From the NCBI GenBank assembly GCA_016432725.1, contig JACJDG010000003.1:7408001-7472000 (forward strand): 64,000 bases of DNA, read 5' to 3'. Each line of letters starts with the position of its first letter. The first letter of the stretch is position 1. Source of the DNA: Streptomyces sp. DHE7-1 (GTDB lineage: Bacteria; Actinomycetota; Actinomycetes; Streptomycetales; Streptomycetaceae). A program made the translations under genes and the position numbers. Of this stretch, positions 50,578 through 60,518 are shown one piece after another. The notes beneath the pieces are model-generated. The model searched no databases. It was not told where the DNA came from and saw only the letters and a list, made by a program, of their open reading frames with translations.

Positions 50578-51945
50578 TCAGACGGACGGCAGCCGCAACT
50601 CCACCACCAGGCCGTGCGGATGGTTCCGGGCCGTACCGAGCCGGCCGCCGCTGAGCCGGGCGATCTCGTCCGCGATGGCCAGTCCGAGGCCGCTGCCGGG
50701 CACGTTCTGGTGCTCGGGAGCCCGCGCGAACCGCCGGGTGAGCACGGGAAGCCGGTCGTCCGGTACGCCCGGCCCGTCGTCGGTGACGCGGACGACCGTC
50801 TCGCCGTCCGCGACCGTGGTCGCCACCACGACGGCCCCGCCGGACGGGACGAACTTCACCGCGTTGTCCAGCGCGGCGTCCAGGATCCGGCCCACCGCGT
50901 CCGCCACCGCGCGCGCCCGCGGCCCCTCCGGTGCGCACGTGGCGCTCAGCGTCAGCCCCGAGGCCTCGAAGACCGGCTGCCACGCGGCCACCCGCTCGCG
51001 CACCGCTCGCGACACGTCCTGCTCCGTCCGCCGCGCCGCACCGGACTCCACCCGCGCCAACGCGAGCAGCCCGTCCAGGAGTTCCTCCAGGCGCTCCGCC
51101 TCGTCCAGGGCGCGCGCGTGCTCCTTCCGGCCGGGGCCCGGCACCAGATGCGGCTCGACGTTCTCCAGTTGCAGGACCAGCGCCGCCAGCGGGTTGCGCA
51201 GCTGGTGCGAGGCGTCCGCGACGAAGGCGCGCTGCCGCCCCAGGGAGTCGGCGACCGCCTCCGCCATGGCGTTGAAGTGCTCCCGCAGGCTGCGCAGTTC
51301 GGGCGGGCCGGTGTGGGAGCCGGCCCGCGTCTGCAGACTGCCGGAGGCGAACCCCGCGACGGCCCGGTCGAGATCACGCACCGGGCGCATCAGCCAGCGC
51401 GTGATTCCGGCCGCGACCAGCGCGGCGGCCGCGAAGGCGGTGAGCGCACCGCAGGCGATGAGCGCCCAGCGCACGGTCACGTCCCGCCGGGCGGCCGCCG
51501 TCGGCACGGCCAGCAGCACCGCCCCGCTGACCCGCTCGTCCCGCCCCACCGGCTCGGCCAGCACCGCCCGGTGCGGGCCCCAGGGCCGCACGGTGGGCAG
51601 CCGCTCGGTGGACCGGCCGGTCAGCGCCCGGTCCAGGACCTCCTCCGCGGAGGACGCCGGGACTCCCGTCCCCGCCCGTGCCAGGGTCCGCCCCGCGGAG
51701 TCCACCACGGTCACCGAGGCGCCGTACAGGCCGGCGTACCGGCGGATCTCGGTGGACAGCTCGGCGCGGTCGGCCGCGGTCCGCGCCCGGTCGGCGAGGT
51801 CGGCGAACCGTGCCGCGTCGGAGCGCCGTTGCAGCAGCAGATGCTCCGTGCGCCCGCTCGCGTAGGAGCCGGCCAGCGGCACCGACAGCAGCAGCGTCGC
51901 GGCCCCCATGAGGACCATCAGGACGGCGAGCAGCCGGCGCCTCAC
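50578..51945 (-). CDS. Two-component sensor histidine kinase
   Basis: 455 residues, intact. Two transmembrane helices (about 5-27 and 158-180) flank a 130-residue external sensor; then HAMP, the H box FVADASHQLRNPL (His247), and the ATPase N box LDAALDNAVKFVP, G1 VTDDGPGVP and G2 GSGLGLAIADEIA. Its GTG overlaps the regulator gene stop (GTGA). TctE-like; the ligand may come through the neighbouring TAXI protein. Confidence 0.92.
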   Translation of the reverse strand: MRRRLLAVLMVLMGAATLLLSVPLAGSYASGRTEHLLLQRRSDAARFADLADRARTAADRAELSTEIRRYAGLYGASVTVVDSAGRTLARAGTGVPASSAEEVLDRALTGRSTERLPTVRPWGPHRAVLAEPVGRDERVSGAVLLAVPTAAARRDVTVRWALIACGALTAFAAAALVAAGITRWLMRPVRDLDRAVAGFASGSLQTRAGSHTGPPELRSLREHFNAMAEAVADSLGRQRAFVADASHQLRNPLAALVLQLENVEPHLVPGPGRKEHARALDEAERLEELLDGLLALARVESGAARRTEQDVSRAVRERVAAWQPVFEASGLTLSATCAPEGPRARAVADAVGRILDAALDNAVKFVPSGGAVVVATTVADGETVVRVTDDGPGVPDDRLPVLTRRFARAPEHQNVPGSGLGLAIADEIARLSGGRLGTARNHPHGLVVELRLPSV

Positions 51946-52643
51946 CGGCCCTCCGGCCCCGCCGCCGGACCATCCGGCGCCCCCAGCCGGTACCCGAAAC
52001 CCCGCACCGTGCGCACCAGCGCGGCCCGGCCCGTCTTCGCGCGGATGCCCGCCACATGGACGTCCAGCGAGCGGGAGGCGGCGAGGAAGGCGTCGCCCCA
52101 GACCCGGTCCAGGATCTCCTCCCGCGAGTGCGCCTCGTCGGGCCGCGCCGCGAGGACGGCGAGCACGTCGAACTCCCGCCGGGTGAGCCGTACTTCCGCG
52201 CCCTCGACGGTGACCGTACGGCCCGCGACGTCGATCTCCACGTCCCCGGCGCGCACGGGACGCCCCCCGGTGCCGGCGCGGGACGGCGCCGCCCCGGTAC
52301 GGCGGCGCACGGTGTCGATCCGGGCCATCAGCTCGTTCATCCGGAACGGCTTGACCACGTAGTCGTCGGCGCCGGCCCGCAGCCCCTGCACGATGTCGCG
52401 TTCCTCGCAGCGGGCCGTCACCACGATCAGCGGGGCGTCGCAGACCGTGCGCAGCCGGCGCAGCAGTTCCAGCCCGTCCAGGTCGGGCAGCCCGAGGTCG
52501 AGCAGGACGAACTGGGCCTCGTGGACGTGCCGCAGGGCGTCCAGGGCGCGGGCGGCCCGGCGCACGGTGTGCCCGCGCTGGGTGAGGGCCGTGGCCAGCG
52601 CCTGGGCCATCCGGTCGTCGTCCTCGACGAGCAGCGCGTGCAT
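51942..52643 (-). CDS. OmpR/TctD-family response regulator
   Basis: 233 residues: receiver domain with the acidic pocket LVEDDDR, phospho-Asp49 in VLLDLGLPD, Thr in LIVVTAR and Lys in VVKPF, then a winged-helix output domain (LTRREFDVLAVLAARP, VRTVRGFGYRLG). Cotranscribed with the kinase. Confidence 0.94.
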   Translation of the reverse strand: MHALLVEDDDRMAQALATALTQRGHTVRRAARALDALRHVHEAQFVLLDLGLPDLDGLELLRRLRTVCDAPLIVVTARCEERDIVQGLRAGADDYVVKPFRMNELMARIDTVRRRTGAAPSRAGTGGRPVRAGDVEIDVAGRTVTVEGAEVRLTRREFDVLAVLAARPDEAHSREEILDRVWGDAFLAASRSLDVHVAGIRAKTGRAALVRTVRGFGYRLGAPDGPAAGPEGR

Positions 52644-52726
52644 GGGGAGTCCTCGTGCCGTGGTGACCTGGGCGGCAGCTTACGCAGACGGCGCGGCCCA
52701 GGTCACCACCCAGGTCACCATCCCCG

Positions 52727-54103
52727 TCAGCGGACGGCCCGCGCCCGGGCCGGACCGGGGCCGGTGTCCGCCTCCGTGGCCGCCTCGGCCCGGCTGAGCG
52801 CGGCGTCCCGGGTGTCCGGCATCAGGACGTAGGTGACCAGCGAGACCAGCGCACAGCCCGACACGTACCAGAAGAACAGCTTCTCGTGACCGGCGTCCTT
52901 GAACCACAGGGCCACGTACTCGGCCGTGCCGCCGAACAGCGCGTTGGCGATCGCGTACGGCAGCGCCACCCCGAGGGCCCGTACCCGGGTGGGGAACAGC
53001 TCCGCCTTCACCGCCGCGTTGATCGAGGTGTAGCCGGTGACGATCACCAGGGCCAGCAGGGACAGACCCAGCGCCGGCCAGTAGGACGACGCCGAACCCA
53101 GCGCGGTCATGATGGGGTACGTGCCCACCGTGCAGCCCACCGCGAAGGTGATCAGCAGCGGTCGCCGCCCGATCCGGTCGGACAGCGCCCCGGCGAGCGG
53201 CTGGAGCAGCGCGAAGACGGTGAGCGCGGTGAAACTCACCAGCGTGGCCGTGGACTTGGCCATGCCGGCGCTGCCGATCAGGTACTTGGTGAGATACGTG
53301 GTGTACGTGTAGTACGCCACCGTGCCGCCCAGCGTGAGCGCCATGACGAGCCCGGCCTGGCGGCGGTGCCGCCACAGCGCGGCGAGCGTGCCGCGCGCGC
53401 TGTCCGGGCCCGCGTCCGCGCCGGACTCCTCGGTGAAGGCCTCCGTCTCCGTCAGCCGCCGCCGCAGCCAGTACACCACCACGGAGAACAGCGCACCGAG
53501 CACGAACGGGACGCGCCAGCCCCAGCTCTCCAGCTGACCGGTGGTCAGCGTGTGCTGCAGCGTGATCAGCACGGCCAGCCCGAGGAGCTGACCGCAGGTC
53601 ATCGACACGTACTGGAAGGAGGAACCGAGGCCGCGCCGGTTCCGGGCCGACACCTCGGTCAGATACGTGGCGCTGGCGGCGTACTCGCCGCCGATGCTCA
53701 GCCCCTGCAGCAGCCGTGCCAGCAGCAGTACCAGGGCGCCGAGATAGCCCGACCGGCCGTAGGTGGGCGCGAGGGCGATGAGCAGGGCGGCCACCGACAT
53801 CAGGGTGACGGTGAGGGTGAGCGCGCTCTTGCGGCCGTGCCGGTCCGCCGCCCGCCCGAGGATCCACCCGCCGACCGGGCGCATCAGGAAGCCGACGGCG
53901 AAGATGCCGGCCGTGTTCAGCAGTTTGGTGGTCTGGTTGTCGCCGGGGAAGAACGAGTCGGCGAAGTAGATCGCGAAGCTCGCGTAGACGAACCAGTCGT
54001 ACCACTCCACGAGGTTGCCCAGGGACCCGCCGACGAGGGCGAGGCGGCGGCTGCCGGGGGAGTGGCCCGGTGGCGTCGCGGGCGGGGCGGCGGAGGATGA
54101 CAT
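52727..54103 (-). CDS. MFS carrier of the metabolite:H+ symporter (ProP/KgtP/ShiA) type
   Basis: 458 residues, 12 predicted helices. LGNLVEWYDWFVYASFAIYF and RPVGGWILGRAADRHGRKSAL are signatures of the subfamily that imports dicarboxylates, betaine, citrate or shikimate. ATG 54103 follows TGGAGCC. It is next to the regulator gene (83 bases), so the two-component system may control it. Confidence 0.9.
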   Translation of the reverse strand: MSSSAAPPATPPGHSPGSRRLALVGGSLGNLVEWYDWFVYASFAIYFADSFFPGDNQTTKLLNTAGIFAVGFLMRPVGGWILGRAADRHGRKSALTLTVTLMSVAALLIALAPTYGRSGYLGALVLLLARLLQGLSIGGEYAASATYLTEVSARNRRGLGSSFQYVSMTCGQLLGLAVLITLQHTLTTGQLESWGWRVPFVLGALFSVVVYWLRRRLTETEAFTEESGADAGPDSARGTLAALWRHRRQAGLVMALTLGGTVAYYTYTTYLTKYLIGSAGMAKSTATLVSFTALTVFALLQPLAGALSDRIGRRPLLITFAVGCTVGTYPIMTALGSASSYWPALGLSLLALVIVTGYTSINAAVKAELFPTRVRALGVALPYAIANALFGGTAEYVALWFKDAGHEKLFFWYVSGCALVSLVTYVLMPDTRDAALSRAEAATEADTGPGPARARAVR

Positions 54104-54270
54104 GGCGGCTCCAGGTGGGGAATTGCCGTGGGAACCGGGGAACGGGGCGGCTGCCCCCGGGACCTGAACGCGCCCGAGCATGCGGGTGCCCGCCGCCACC
54201 GGACAAGCACCGGCGCGCAGATCTAACGTGCCGCTAAGAAAGCCGCACGGGCTCGGACCGGGAGCGCCGG

Positions 54271-54315
54271 GCCGGCCGGCGGGAAGCGGGCGCCGCCCGG
54301 CCCCCGCCGGCCGGC
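54271..54315 (-). terminator. Terminator hairpin
   Basis: Perfect 13-base arms GCCGGCCGGCGGG and complement with a 19-base loop that can itself fold; just past the GNAT fragment and the SpoIIE gene. Confidence 0.75.
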
Positions 54316-54318
54316 GGA

Positions 54319-54490
54319 TCACAGGGTCAGGTAGAGCCGCGTGCCCCGGGGCCGGAAGCCGACCCGTTCGAACACGCGGCGGGAGCCCTCGCCCGAGTAC
54401 TCCAGCCACACGGACGACGTGCCGCGGCTGAACGTGGCCTCGGCCAGGGCGGCGGTGACGGCACGCACAAGCCCCGGCCGCCGGTCCGGG
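54319..54490 (-). pseudogene. C-terminal fragment of a GNAT acetyltransferase
   Basis: About 52 codons with native codon use encode a GNAT end: VTAALAEATFSRG, then GEGSRRVFERVGFRPRG and TRLYLTL before TGA at 54319. No acetyl-CoA loop or start is left; upstream the frame runs into the 3' end of the SpoIIE gene. Confidence 0.55.
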
Positions 54491-54496
54491 GCCTGC

Positions 54497-55749
54497 TCAC
54501 AGCCGGACCACGATCAGGGCGATGTCGTCGCGGCCGCCGCCGGCCACACCGAGCTTGGTCAGCAGCGTGTCGGCGAGCCGCTCGGCGTCCAGGCTGCCGC
54601 ACTCCGCCAGAGCGCGCGTCAGCCGGTCGAGACCGACATCGATGTCCTCCTTGCGGCGTTCGATGAGCCCGTCGGTGTACAGCACCAGGGTGTCGCCCGG
54701 CGCGTACGGGATGCTGGCCTGGGGCCGCGGCACATGCATGGGCCGGGCGCCCAGAGGCGGGTCGGTGGCCCGGTCCAGCAGCTCCATGCGGCCGTCCGGG
54801 TGGGCCAGCACCGGCGGCGGGTGGCCGGCGCAGCTGTAGGTGATGAGGTGGCTGCGCCGGTCGACGATCGCCTTGACCGCCGTGGTGCCCAGGGCTCCCT
54901 CGATCGAGCGGGCGTACAGCCCCAGGACCTCCAGCGCCTGCGCTGGCCGCTCCAGGGCCCGGATGGCAGCCGACAGGGCGCTGCGCAGCATGCCCATCAC
55001 CGCGGCGGCCTCCAGACCGTGCCCGATGACGTCGCCGACCGCCAGGGCGAGCTGGTCCGGCGGGATGTCGACCACGTCGTACCAGTCGCCGCACACGTTC
55101 AGCGAGCCGATCGCGGGCAGGTAGCGCACCGCCACGTCGTGCGGATGGTGGGCCAGGTCGGGGGCGTGCAGCATGGCCTCCTGCAGCGTGACCGCGACCT
55201 CCCGTTCCCTGGTGTTGGCCTGCCGCAGCTCCTCGTTCAGCCGTTGCAGCTCCCGCGCCCGGGCGTACAGCTCCGCCTCCAGCGTCTGGGCGGCCCCAGC
55301 CGCTTGCCGACCCGGACCCCGGTGGGGTTGCCGGCCTGGTGGGCCTTGACGAACGCGGTCACGTCCTCGACCCGGTGGATGATCCACGCGACCTGCCCGT
55401 CCGCCCCCATGACCGGCGTGTTCACCGGGGACCACCAGCGCTCCTCGAACTCTCCGGGCCGGAGCACGACGGGGATGTCGTACTTCTGCAGCGCCATCGT
55501 GTCCTGCTTGCGGGTGGACAGGACCCGGTGCAGGGAGGCGTTGAGGTTCCGCGTCCCGTCCGCCTCCGGGTCGTTCGGGTTGTCCGGGAACGCCTGGAAG
55601 ACGTGCTGCCCGATCAGGTCGTCGCGGGTCCGCCCGGTCGCCTCCAGATAGGCCCGGTTGACGTCCACGATCACCAGGTCCGGCCTCAGGACGAGGTACG
55701 GGCTAGGGGTGGCGGCGAACAGCGCCGCGTGATCGACCTCGGCCGGCAT
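54497..55749 (-). CDS. PAS-domain SpoIIE serine phosphatase
   Basis: About 418 residues after repair of one loss near 55294. PAS (about 10-125; PYLVLRPDLVIVDVNRAYLE, WIIHRVEDVTAFV), a coiled coil (about 150-185), then SpoIIE/PP2C (about 190-415; NVCGDWYDVVD, AVGDVIGHGLEAAA, LYTDGLIERR, RDDIALIV). Cytosolic sensor that would dephosphorylate an anti-anti-sigma factor. ATG 55749 follows GGGAG. Confidence 0.88.
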
Positions 55750-55850
55750 CCTCCGCTCCCTGTTCCACTGGTGGCCTGCACACCCAGGCTGCACCAGGCG
55801 GACGCCTCCCGCTCTCCCAGCGGCCCCGGGGCACGTCGGCAGGCCGGCGT

Positions 55851-55892
55851 GCGACCGGGGCACGGACCGGGTCCGGTCCGTGCCCCGGTCGC
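55851..55892 (-). terminator. Terminator of the benzoylformate operon
   Basis: Perfect 20-base arms (GCGACCGGGGCACGGACCGG and complement) with a two-base spacer, about 30 bases after the transporter stop. Confidence 0.85.
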
Positions 55893-55921
55893 ACGGTGCG
55901 GGAGCCCTCGTCCCGGGAGCG

Positions 55922-57205
55922 TCAGACGGCGGGCCGGACGGCCTCCGCCTCGGCCGGTGCCGCGGTGTGGGCCCGGCCCGGCAGGGTGAGCACGGCCAGG
56001 AAGCCGAGGACCGCCACGGCGGCGAAGAAGTAGAAGCCCCACGGGTGACCGACCCCGGAGGCGACCAGGGCGCCGGTGATCGACGGGCCGACGATCGACC
56101 CGATGCGGCCGATGCCGGAGGCCGAGCCGAGCGCGGTGCCGCGCACGGCGGCCGGGTAGAAGTTGGTCACGTAGGCGTAGACGAGCACCTGCGCCGAGAA
56201 GACGAACACACCCGTCAGGAAGACCACGGTGTCGAGCAGCAGGTCGCTGTCCATCCGGATGCTCAGGCAGGCCAGCATCACCACCGAGACCGCGAACCAG
56301 CCCAGCGTGACCGGCTTGATGCCCCGCCGGTCGGCGACGAAGCCGCCCAGCACCAGCCCGGCCACACCGCCGGCGTTGAGGATCAGGAGCTGGGTGACGG
56401 CCGTGGGGACGGGGTAGCCGGCCTCGTTCATCAGCTTGGGCAGCCAGGTGTTGAGGCCGTAGACCAGCAGCAGGCCCATGAAGGAGGCGACCCAGATGCC
56501 GATGCCCGCCCGCAGGTAGGCCGGCTTGAGGAGCTCGGTGAACGGCACGCGCTGGACCCCGGTCTCCTTCCGGGCCCGTACGAACGCCTCCGACTCCGGC
56601 AGCCGGAACCACTGGACGGCCGCGACGACGAGCCCGGCCGCGCCGAGGACGTAGAAGAGCACCTCCCAGTCGTCGGTCACCCGCAGGGCCAGCAGCGAGG
56701 TGATCACGGCACCGGTGTGGTAGCCGGTCATCGTCAGGGTGCTGGCGCGTGCCCGGCGCCGGGCGGGCATGTGCTCGGCCATCATGGTGAGCGACACGGG
56801 CATGCAGGCGCCGAGGCCGACACCGGCGATCAGCCGCAGCACGGCGAACATCGCCACGGAGGAGGCGAGCGGCACCAGCAGGGTGAAGACGGAGAACAGC
56901 ACCACCGACCCGATGAGCAGCAGGCGCCGCCCGAGCCGGTCGGCGAGCGGACCGACCAGGACCGCGCCGACGGCCACACCGGCCAGCGAGAGCGTGGCGA
57001 TGGTGGTGGCGTCCCCTGCGGTGATGCCGAGGTGCCTGGTCTTGATCAGGGTCGGGATGATCGCGCCGAGGACGACGAGGTCGTACCCCTCGAGCAGGAC
57101 GGTGATCCAGCACAGGACCACCGTCCAGAGGCTGCGGCCGGCGGCGCCGGTGCCCGCGGAGGTGTGGGACGCGTCGGACGCGTCGGAAGAGACGACGGAT
57201 GCCAT
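55922..57205 (-). CDS. Aromatic-acid:H+ symporter (MFS, PcaK/BenK type)
   Basis: 427 residues, 12 helices. LLEGYDLVVLGAIIPTLI carries the GYD signature of the AAHS family, and GPLADRLGRRLLL the loop 2-3 motif. It probably imports mandelate, benzoylformate or benzoate. Last gene of the three-gene operon with the dehydrogenase and decarboxylase, 116 bases after the former. Confidence 0.9.
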   Translation of the reverse strand: MASVVSSDASDASHTSAGTGAAGRSLWTVVLCWITVLLEGYDLVVLGAIIPTLIKTRHLGITAGDATTIATLSLAGVAVGAVLVGPLADRLGRRLLLIGSVVLFSVFTLLVPLASSVAMFAVLRLIAGVGLGACMPVSLTMMAEHMPARRRARASTLTMTGYHTGAVITSLLALRVTDDWEVLFYVLGAAGLVVAAVQWFRLPESEAFVRARKETGVQRVPFTELLKPAYLRAGIGIWVASFMGLLLVYGLNTWLPKLMNEAGYPVPTAVTQLLILNAGGVAGLVLGGFVADRRGIKPVTLGWFAVSVVMLACLSIRMDSDLLLDTVVFLTGVFVFSAQVLVYAYVTNFYPAAVRGTALGSASGIGRIGSIVGPSITGALVASGVGHPWGFYFFAAVAVLGFLAVLTLPGRAHTAAPAEAEAVRPAV

Positions 57206-57321
57206 GGTGACATTCCCCCAGAGCGGCTACGGGAGACGGAGGTGGGTGAGCGGGAGCCGGAGCGGCCGCGCGGCGAGCCGGAGGGGTCGCGCGCGGGTCC
57301 GGCGGAACGGGAACGCGGGGA

Positions 57322-58775
57322 TCAGAACGGGTAGTCGGCGATGTCCGGCCGGACGGTGACCCACTGGGTCTCGGTGAAGGCCTCGACGTTGGCGGCGGCT
57401 CCGCCGAACCGGGACCCGGTGCCGGACGCCTTGACCCCGCCGAACGGGGCGTGCGGCTCGTCGGCGACGGTCTGCTCGTTGATGTGGATCTTGCCGGAGT
57501 CGATCCGGTCGGCCAGCTTCATCGCGGCGCCGACGTCCCCGAGGACGCCGACGGACAGCCCGTACTCGCAGTCGTCGACGAGCCGCGCGGCCTCCTCCGG
57601 CGTGGAGAAGCCGATGACGGGCGCCACGGGACCGAAGATCTCCTCCCGCCAGGCCGGCATGTCGGGGTGAGGCCGGTGAGCACGGTGGCCCGGTACCCGG
57701 CGCCCACGATCTCGCCGCCCGCGGCCAGCTCGGCGCCCGCCGCGACGCTGTCGGTGACGATGCGGTGCACCCGTTCGAGCTGCCGCCGGTCGATGATCGG
57801 GCCCAGCGCCACGTCCTCCCGGGCCGGGTCGCCCACCGGCAGTGCCTGCGCCTTCGCGGCGAGCACCGCCGAGTACTCCTCGAGCAGCGACTCGTGCACG
57901 ATGTGGCGGCCGGTCGTCATGCAGATCTGCCCCTGGTGCAGATACGAGCCGAACGCGCCGGCGGAGGCCGCCTTGCGCACGTCGGCGCCGGGCAGCACCA
58001 CCAGGGCGTTGTTCCCGCCGAGTTCGAGGTGGGTCCGCTTGAGCAGCCGGCCCGCCCGTTCACCGATCGCCCGGCCGACCCGGGTGGAGCCGGTGAAGGA
58101 GACGACCCGCACCTCGGGCGCCTCGACGACCGCCTCGCCGACCGGGCCGTCGCCGGGCAGCAGGTGCAGCAGACCGGAGGGCAGCCCGGCCTCCTCGAAG
58201 ACACGGGCTATGACGACACCGCCGCTGACCGCGGTGCGCGGGTCCGGCTTCAGCAGTACCGCGTTGCCCAGCGCCAGCGCGGGCGCCACCGAGCGCAGGC
58301 CGAGGACGAGAGGGAAGTTGAACGGCGAGATCACACTGACCACCCCGGCCGGGCGGCGCCGGGCGAACGACCAGCGGGCCTCCTCCGAGGCCAGCACCTC
58401 GCCCTGCGGATGCGTCGGCAGCGCCGCGCACTCGAAGCACTCGCCCTGGGCGAGCCCCACCTCGAAGGCCGCCTTGGACCGTACCGAGCCGGCCTCCCGC
58501 ACCAGCCAGTCCTCGATCTCGGCGGCGTGCTCGGTGAACAGCTCGCCCGCGCGGCGCAGCACGGCCGCCCGTTCCGCCGCGGGGGTCGCCGCCCAGGTCC
58601 GCTGGGCCTCGGCGGCGCGGGCCGCGGCCCGGCGGGCGTCCTCGGCCGTGGCCAGGCCCACGGTGCCGAGCCGGTCGCCGGTCGCGGGCTCGGTCACCGG
58701 CTGGTCGAGTGAGGCGTCCCGCCAGCCGTCGCTGAGGAACTTCCTGCCCCAGACGGCGCTGTCCAGGAGTGTCAT
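57322..58775 (-). CDS. Benzaldehyde dehydrogenase (NAD(P)+), aldehyde dehydrogenase family
   Basis: About 485 residues after repair of one C loss near 57664. ISPFNFPLVLGLRSVAPAL and FTGSTRVGRAIGE bind cofactor; HLELGGNN holds the general-base Glu; the catalytic Cys is in LHQGQICMTT; EIFGPVAPV is the C-terminal signature. It resembles XylC/MdlD-type benzaldehyde dehydrogenases and would oxidise the benzaldehyde made by the adjacent decarboxylase to benzoate. Confidence 0.88.
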
Positions 58776-58839
58776 CGGTTTCCCTTCCGCCCCCGTCGGG
58801 GGGCGAGTTGTCTGAGAGGGGCTCGGGCGGGAAGGGCGG

Positions 58840-60420
58840 TCAGGACGGCGTGGTGAGCTCCGTGTCGACCTGGACCAGCCGGGGGCCGTCAGGACGCTCG
58901 GCCAGCACGGCCCGCAGTTCGTCCACCCCGCCGACGTGGCGGGCGGGCACCCCGTAGCCCTCCGCGATACGGGTGAAGTCCAGGCCCGGGATGTCCAGTC
59001 CCGGCGCGTCCGGCACGCCGAGGAGCCCGCTGAACCAGCGCAGCGCCCCGTACGTCCCGTTGCGCAGCAGCACCACGGTGAGCGGGACCCGGTGCCGCGC
59101 GGCGGTCCACAGCGCGGTGACGCCGTAGTTGGCCGAGCCGTCCCCGATCACACCGACGACCGGCCGGCCGGGCTGGGCCATGGCGACGCCGACGGCGCCG
59201 GGCAGTCCGAAGCCGAGGCCGCCGGCCGCCGGGAAGTAGTAGGAGCCCGGCTCGCGCAGATCCATCTGGCGCCACCACGCGGAGTTCGTCGAGGTCGACT
59301 CCACGACGTAGGCGGTGTCGCCGGGCTGTTCGTCCCGCAGGGCGGCGAAGACCTGCTCGGGGTGCAGGCGCGGGGCCTCGGCGGCCGCCGGCGCGGGCAC
59401 CGGCCGGAACGCGCCGGACGGCGCCGCGGGCGCGTCCAGCTCCTTCAGCAGCAGCTCGATCACCGCCCCCGGGTCGGCCACCAGGGCCTCGCCCATCGGA
59501 GCCCGCGCCGCTGCCTGGGCGTCCTCGGTCACCTGGATCAGCCGGGTGCCCTCCGGCAGGTACCGCCCCGGAAGGTACTCGTGGTACCGGAACACCGGGG
59601 CGCCGAGCACCAGCACCAGATCGTGGCCCTCGAACGCCCGGGACACCGGCTCGATACCGGCCGGCAGCACACCGCGGAACAGCGGATGGCGGTTGGGGAA
59701 GGGCAGCCGGAACTGCGACGGCGCCGCCCACACCGGACCGCCCAGCCGTTCGGCGAGGCGCACCGCGTCGTGGAAGAGGCCGGCCGAGTCGATGTCCCCG
59801 CCCAGCACCAGCGCGGGCCGGCGCGCGGCGGCGACCCGCTCGGCCAGGCGGCGTCCCAGTTCCGGGCCGGGCACTCCCGCGAGGTCGACCCGCCGGTCCA
59901 GGACGGCCAGCGAGTTCTCGCCCGCGTCGGCCGCCCAGTCGTCGTACGGCACCGAGAGGTACGTGGGCCGGCGCTGCAACCGGGCCTCGAAGACCGCCTG
60001 GGCGAGCGCGCGCGGCACGTCCTGCGCGCACGCCGGTTCGGCGGCCCAGCCGACCAGCGGCCGCATCAGCGCGGGAGCGTCGACGTTGGCCAGGTTGGCC
60101 TCCGGCCCGATGGCCGGCCGTACCTGCTGGCCGGCCACGATCACCAGCGGGGTGCGCGAGGCCACCGCGTTCGTCAGCGCGCCCATGGCGTTGCCGGAGC
60201 CGGACGCGGCGTGCAGGTTGACCAGGACGGGACGGCCGGTCGCCTGGGCGTAGCCGTCGGCCATGCCCACCACGGCCCCCTCGTGCAGACCCAGGACGTA
60301 GCGGAACCCGTCCGGCAGACCGGCGAGGAAGGGCAGCTCGTTGGAGCCGGGGTTGCCGAAGACGGTGGTGAGCCCCTGACGGCGCAGGAACTCGTGGGAG
60401 ACATGACGCACGGATGGCAC
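58840..60420 (-). CDS. mdlC: Benzoylformate decarboxylase
   Basis: 526 residues, close to the 528 of the Pseudomonas putida enzyme. The known active-site residues fall at almost the same numbers: Ser26 in GNPGSNELPF, Glu47 in LGLHEGAVVG, His70 in VNLHAASGS and His279 in VFRYHEYLPG. The ThDP motif is GDGSANYGVTALW ending in LLRNGTYGAL. It converts benzoylformate to benzaldehyde and CO2. First gene of the operon, divergent from a LysR regulator. Confidence 0.92.
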   Translation of the reverse strand: MPSVRHVSHEFLRRQGLTTVFGNPGSNELPFLAGLPDGFRYVLGLHEGAVVGMADGYAQATGRPVLVNLHAASGSGNAMGALTNAVASRTPLVIVAGQQVRPAIGPEANLANVDAPALMRPLVGWAAEPACAQDVPRALAQAVFEARLQRRPTYLSVPYDDWAADAGENSLAVLDRRVDLAGVPGPELGRRLAERVAAARRPALVLGGDIDSAGLFHDAVRLAERLGGPVWAAPSQFRLPFPNRHPLFRGVLPAGIEPVSRAFEGHDLVLVLGAPVFRYHEYLPGRYLPEGTRLIQVTEDAQAAARAPMGEALVADPGAVIELLLKELDAPAAPSGAFRPVPAPAAAEAPRLHPEQVFAALRDEQPGDTAYVVESTSTNSAWWRQMDLREPGSYYFPAAGGLGFGLPGAVGVAMAQPGRPVVGVIGDGSANYGVTALWTAARHRVPLTVVLLRNGTYGALRWFSGLLGVPDAPGLDIPGLDFTRIAEGYGVPARHVGGVDELRAVLAERPDGPRLVQVDTELTTPS

Positions 60421-60518
60421 GGCTGCTTTTCCCTTCGGAAGTGACGCAGCACACGCTAGGGAGCCCGCGACATGCTCACCAATAGATGTTGCCCGGCTCC
60501 GATATAGACTCCATCGAT
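60421..60518. promoter_or_regulatory. Divergent promoter of the benzoylformate operon and LysR gene
   Basis: 98 bases with AT-rich patches (CCAATAGATG, GATATAGAC, ATCGATAT), the usual place of a LysR operator. A TATAGA hexamer before the LysR ATG, and no ribosome site, suggest a leaderless or very short leader. Confidence 0.55.
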
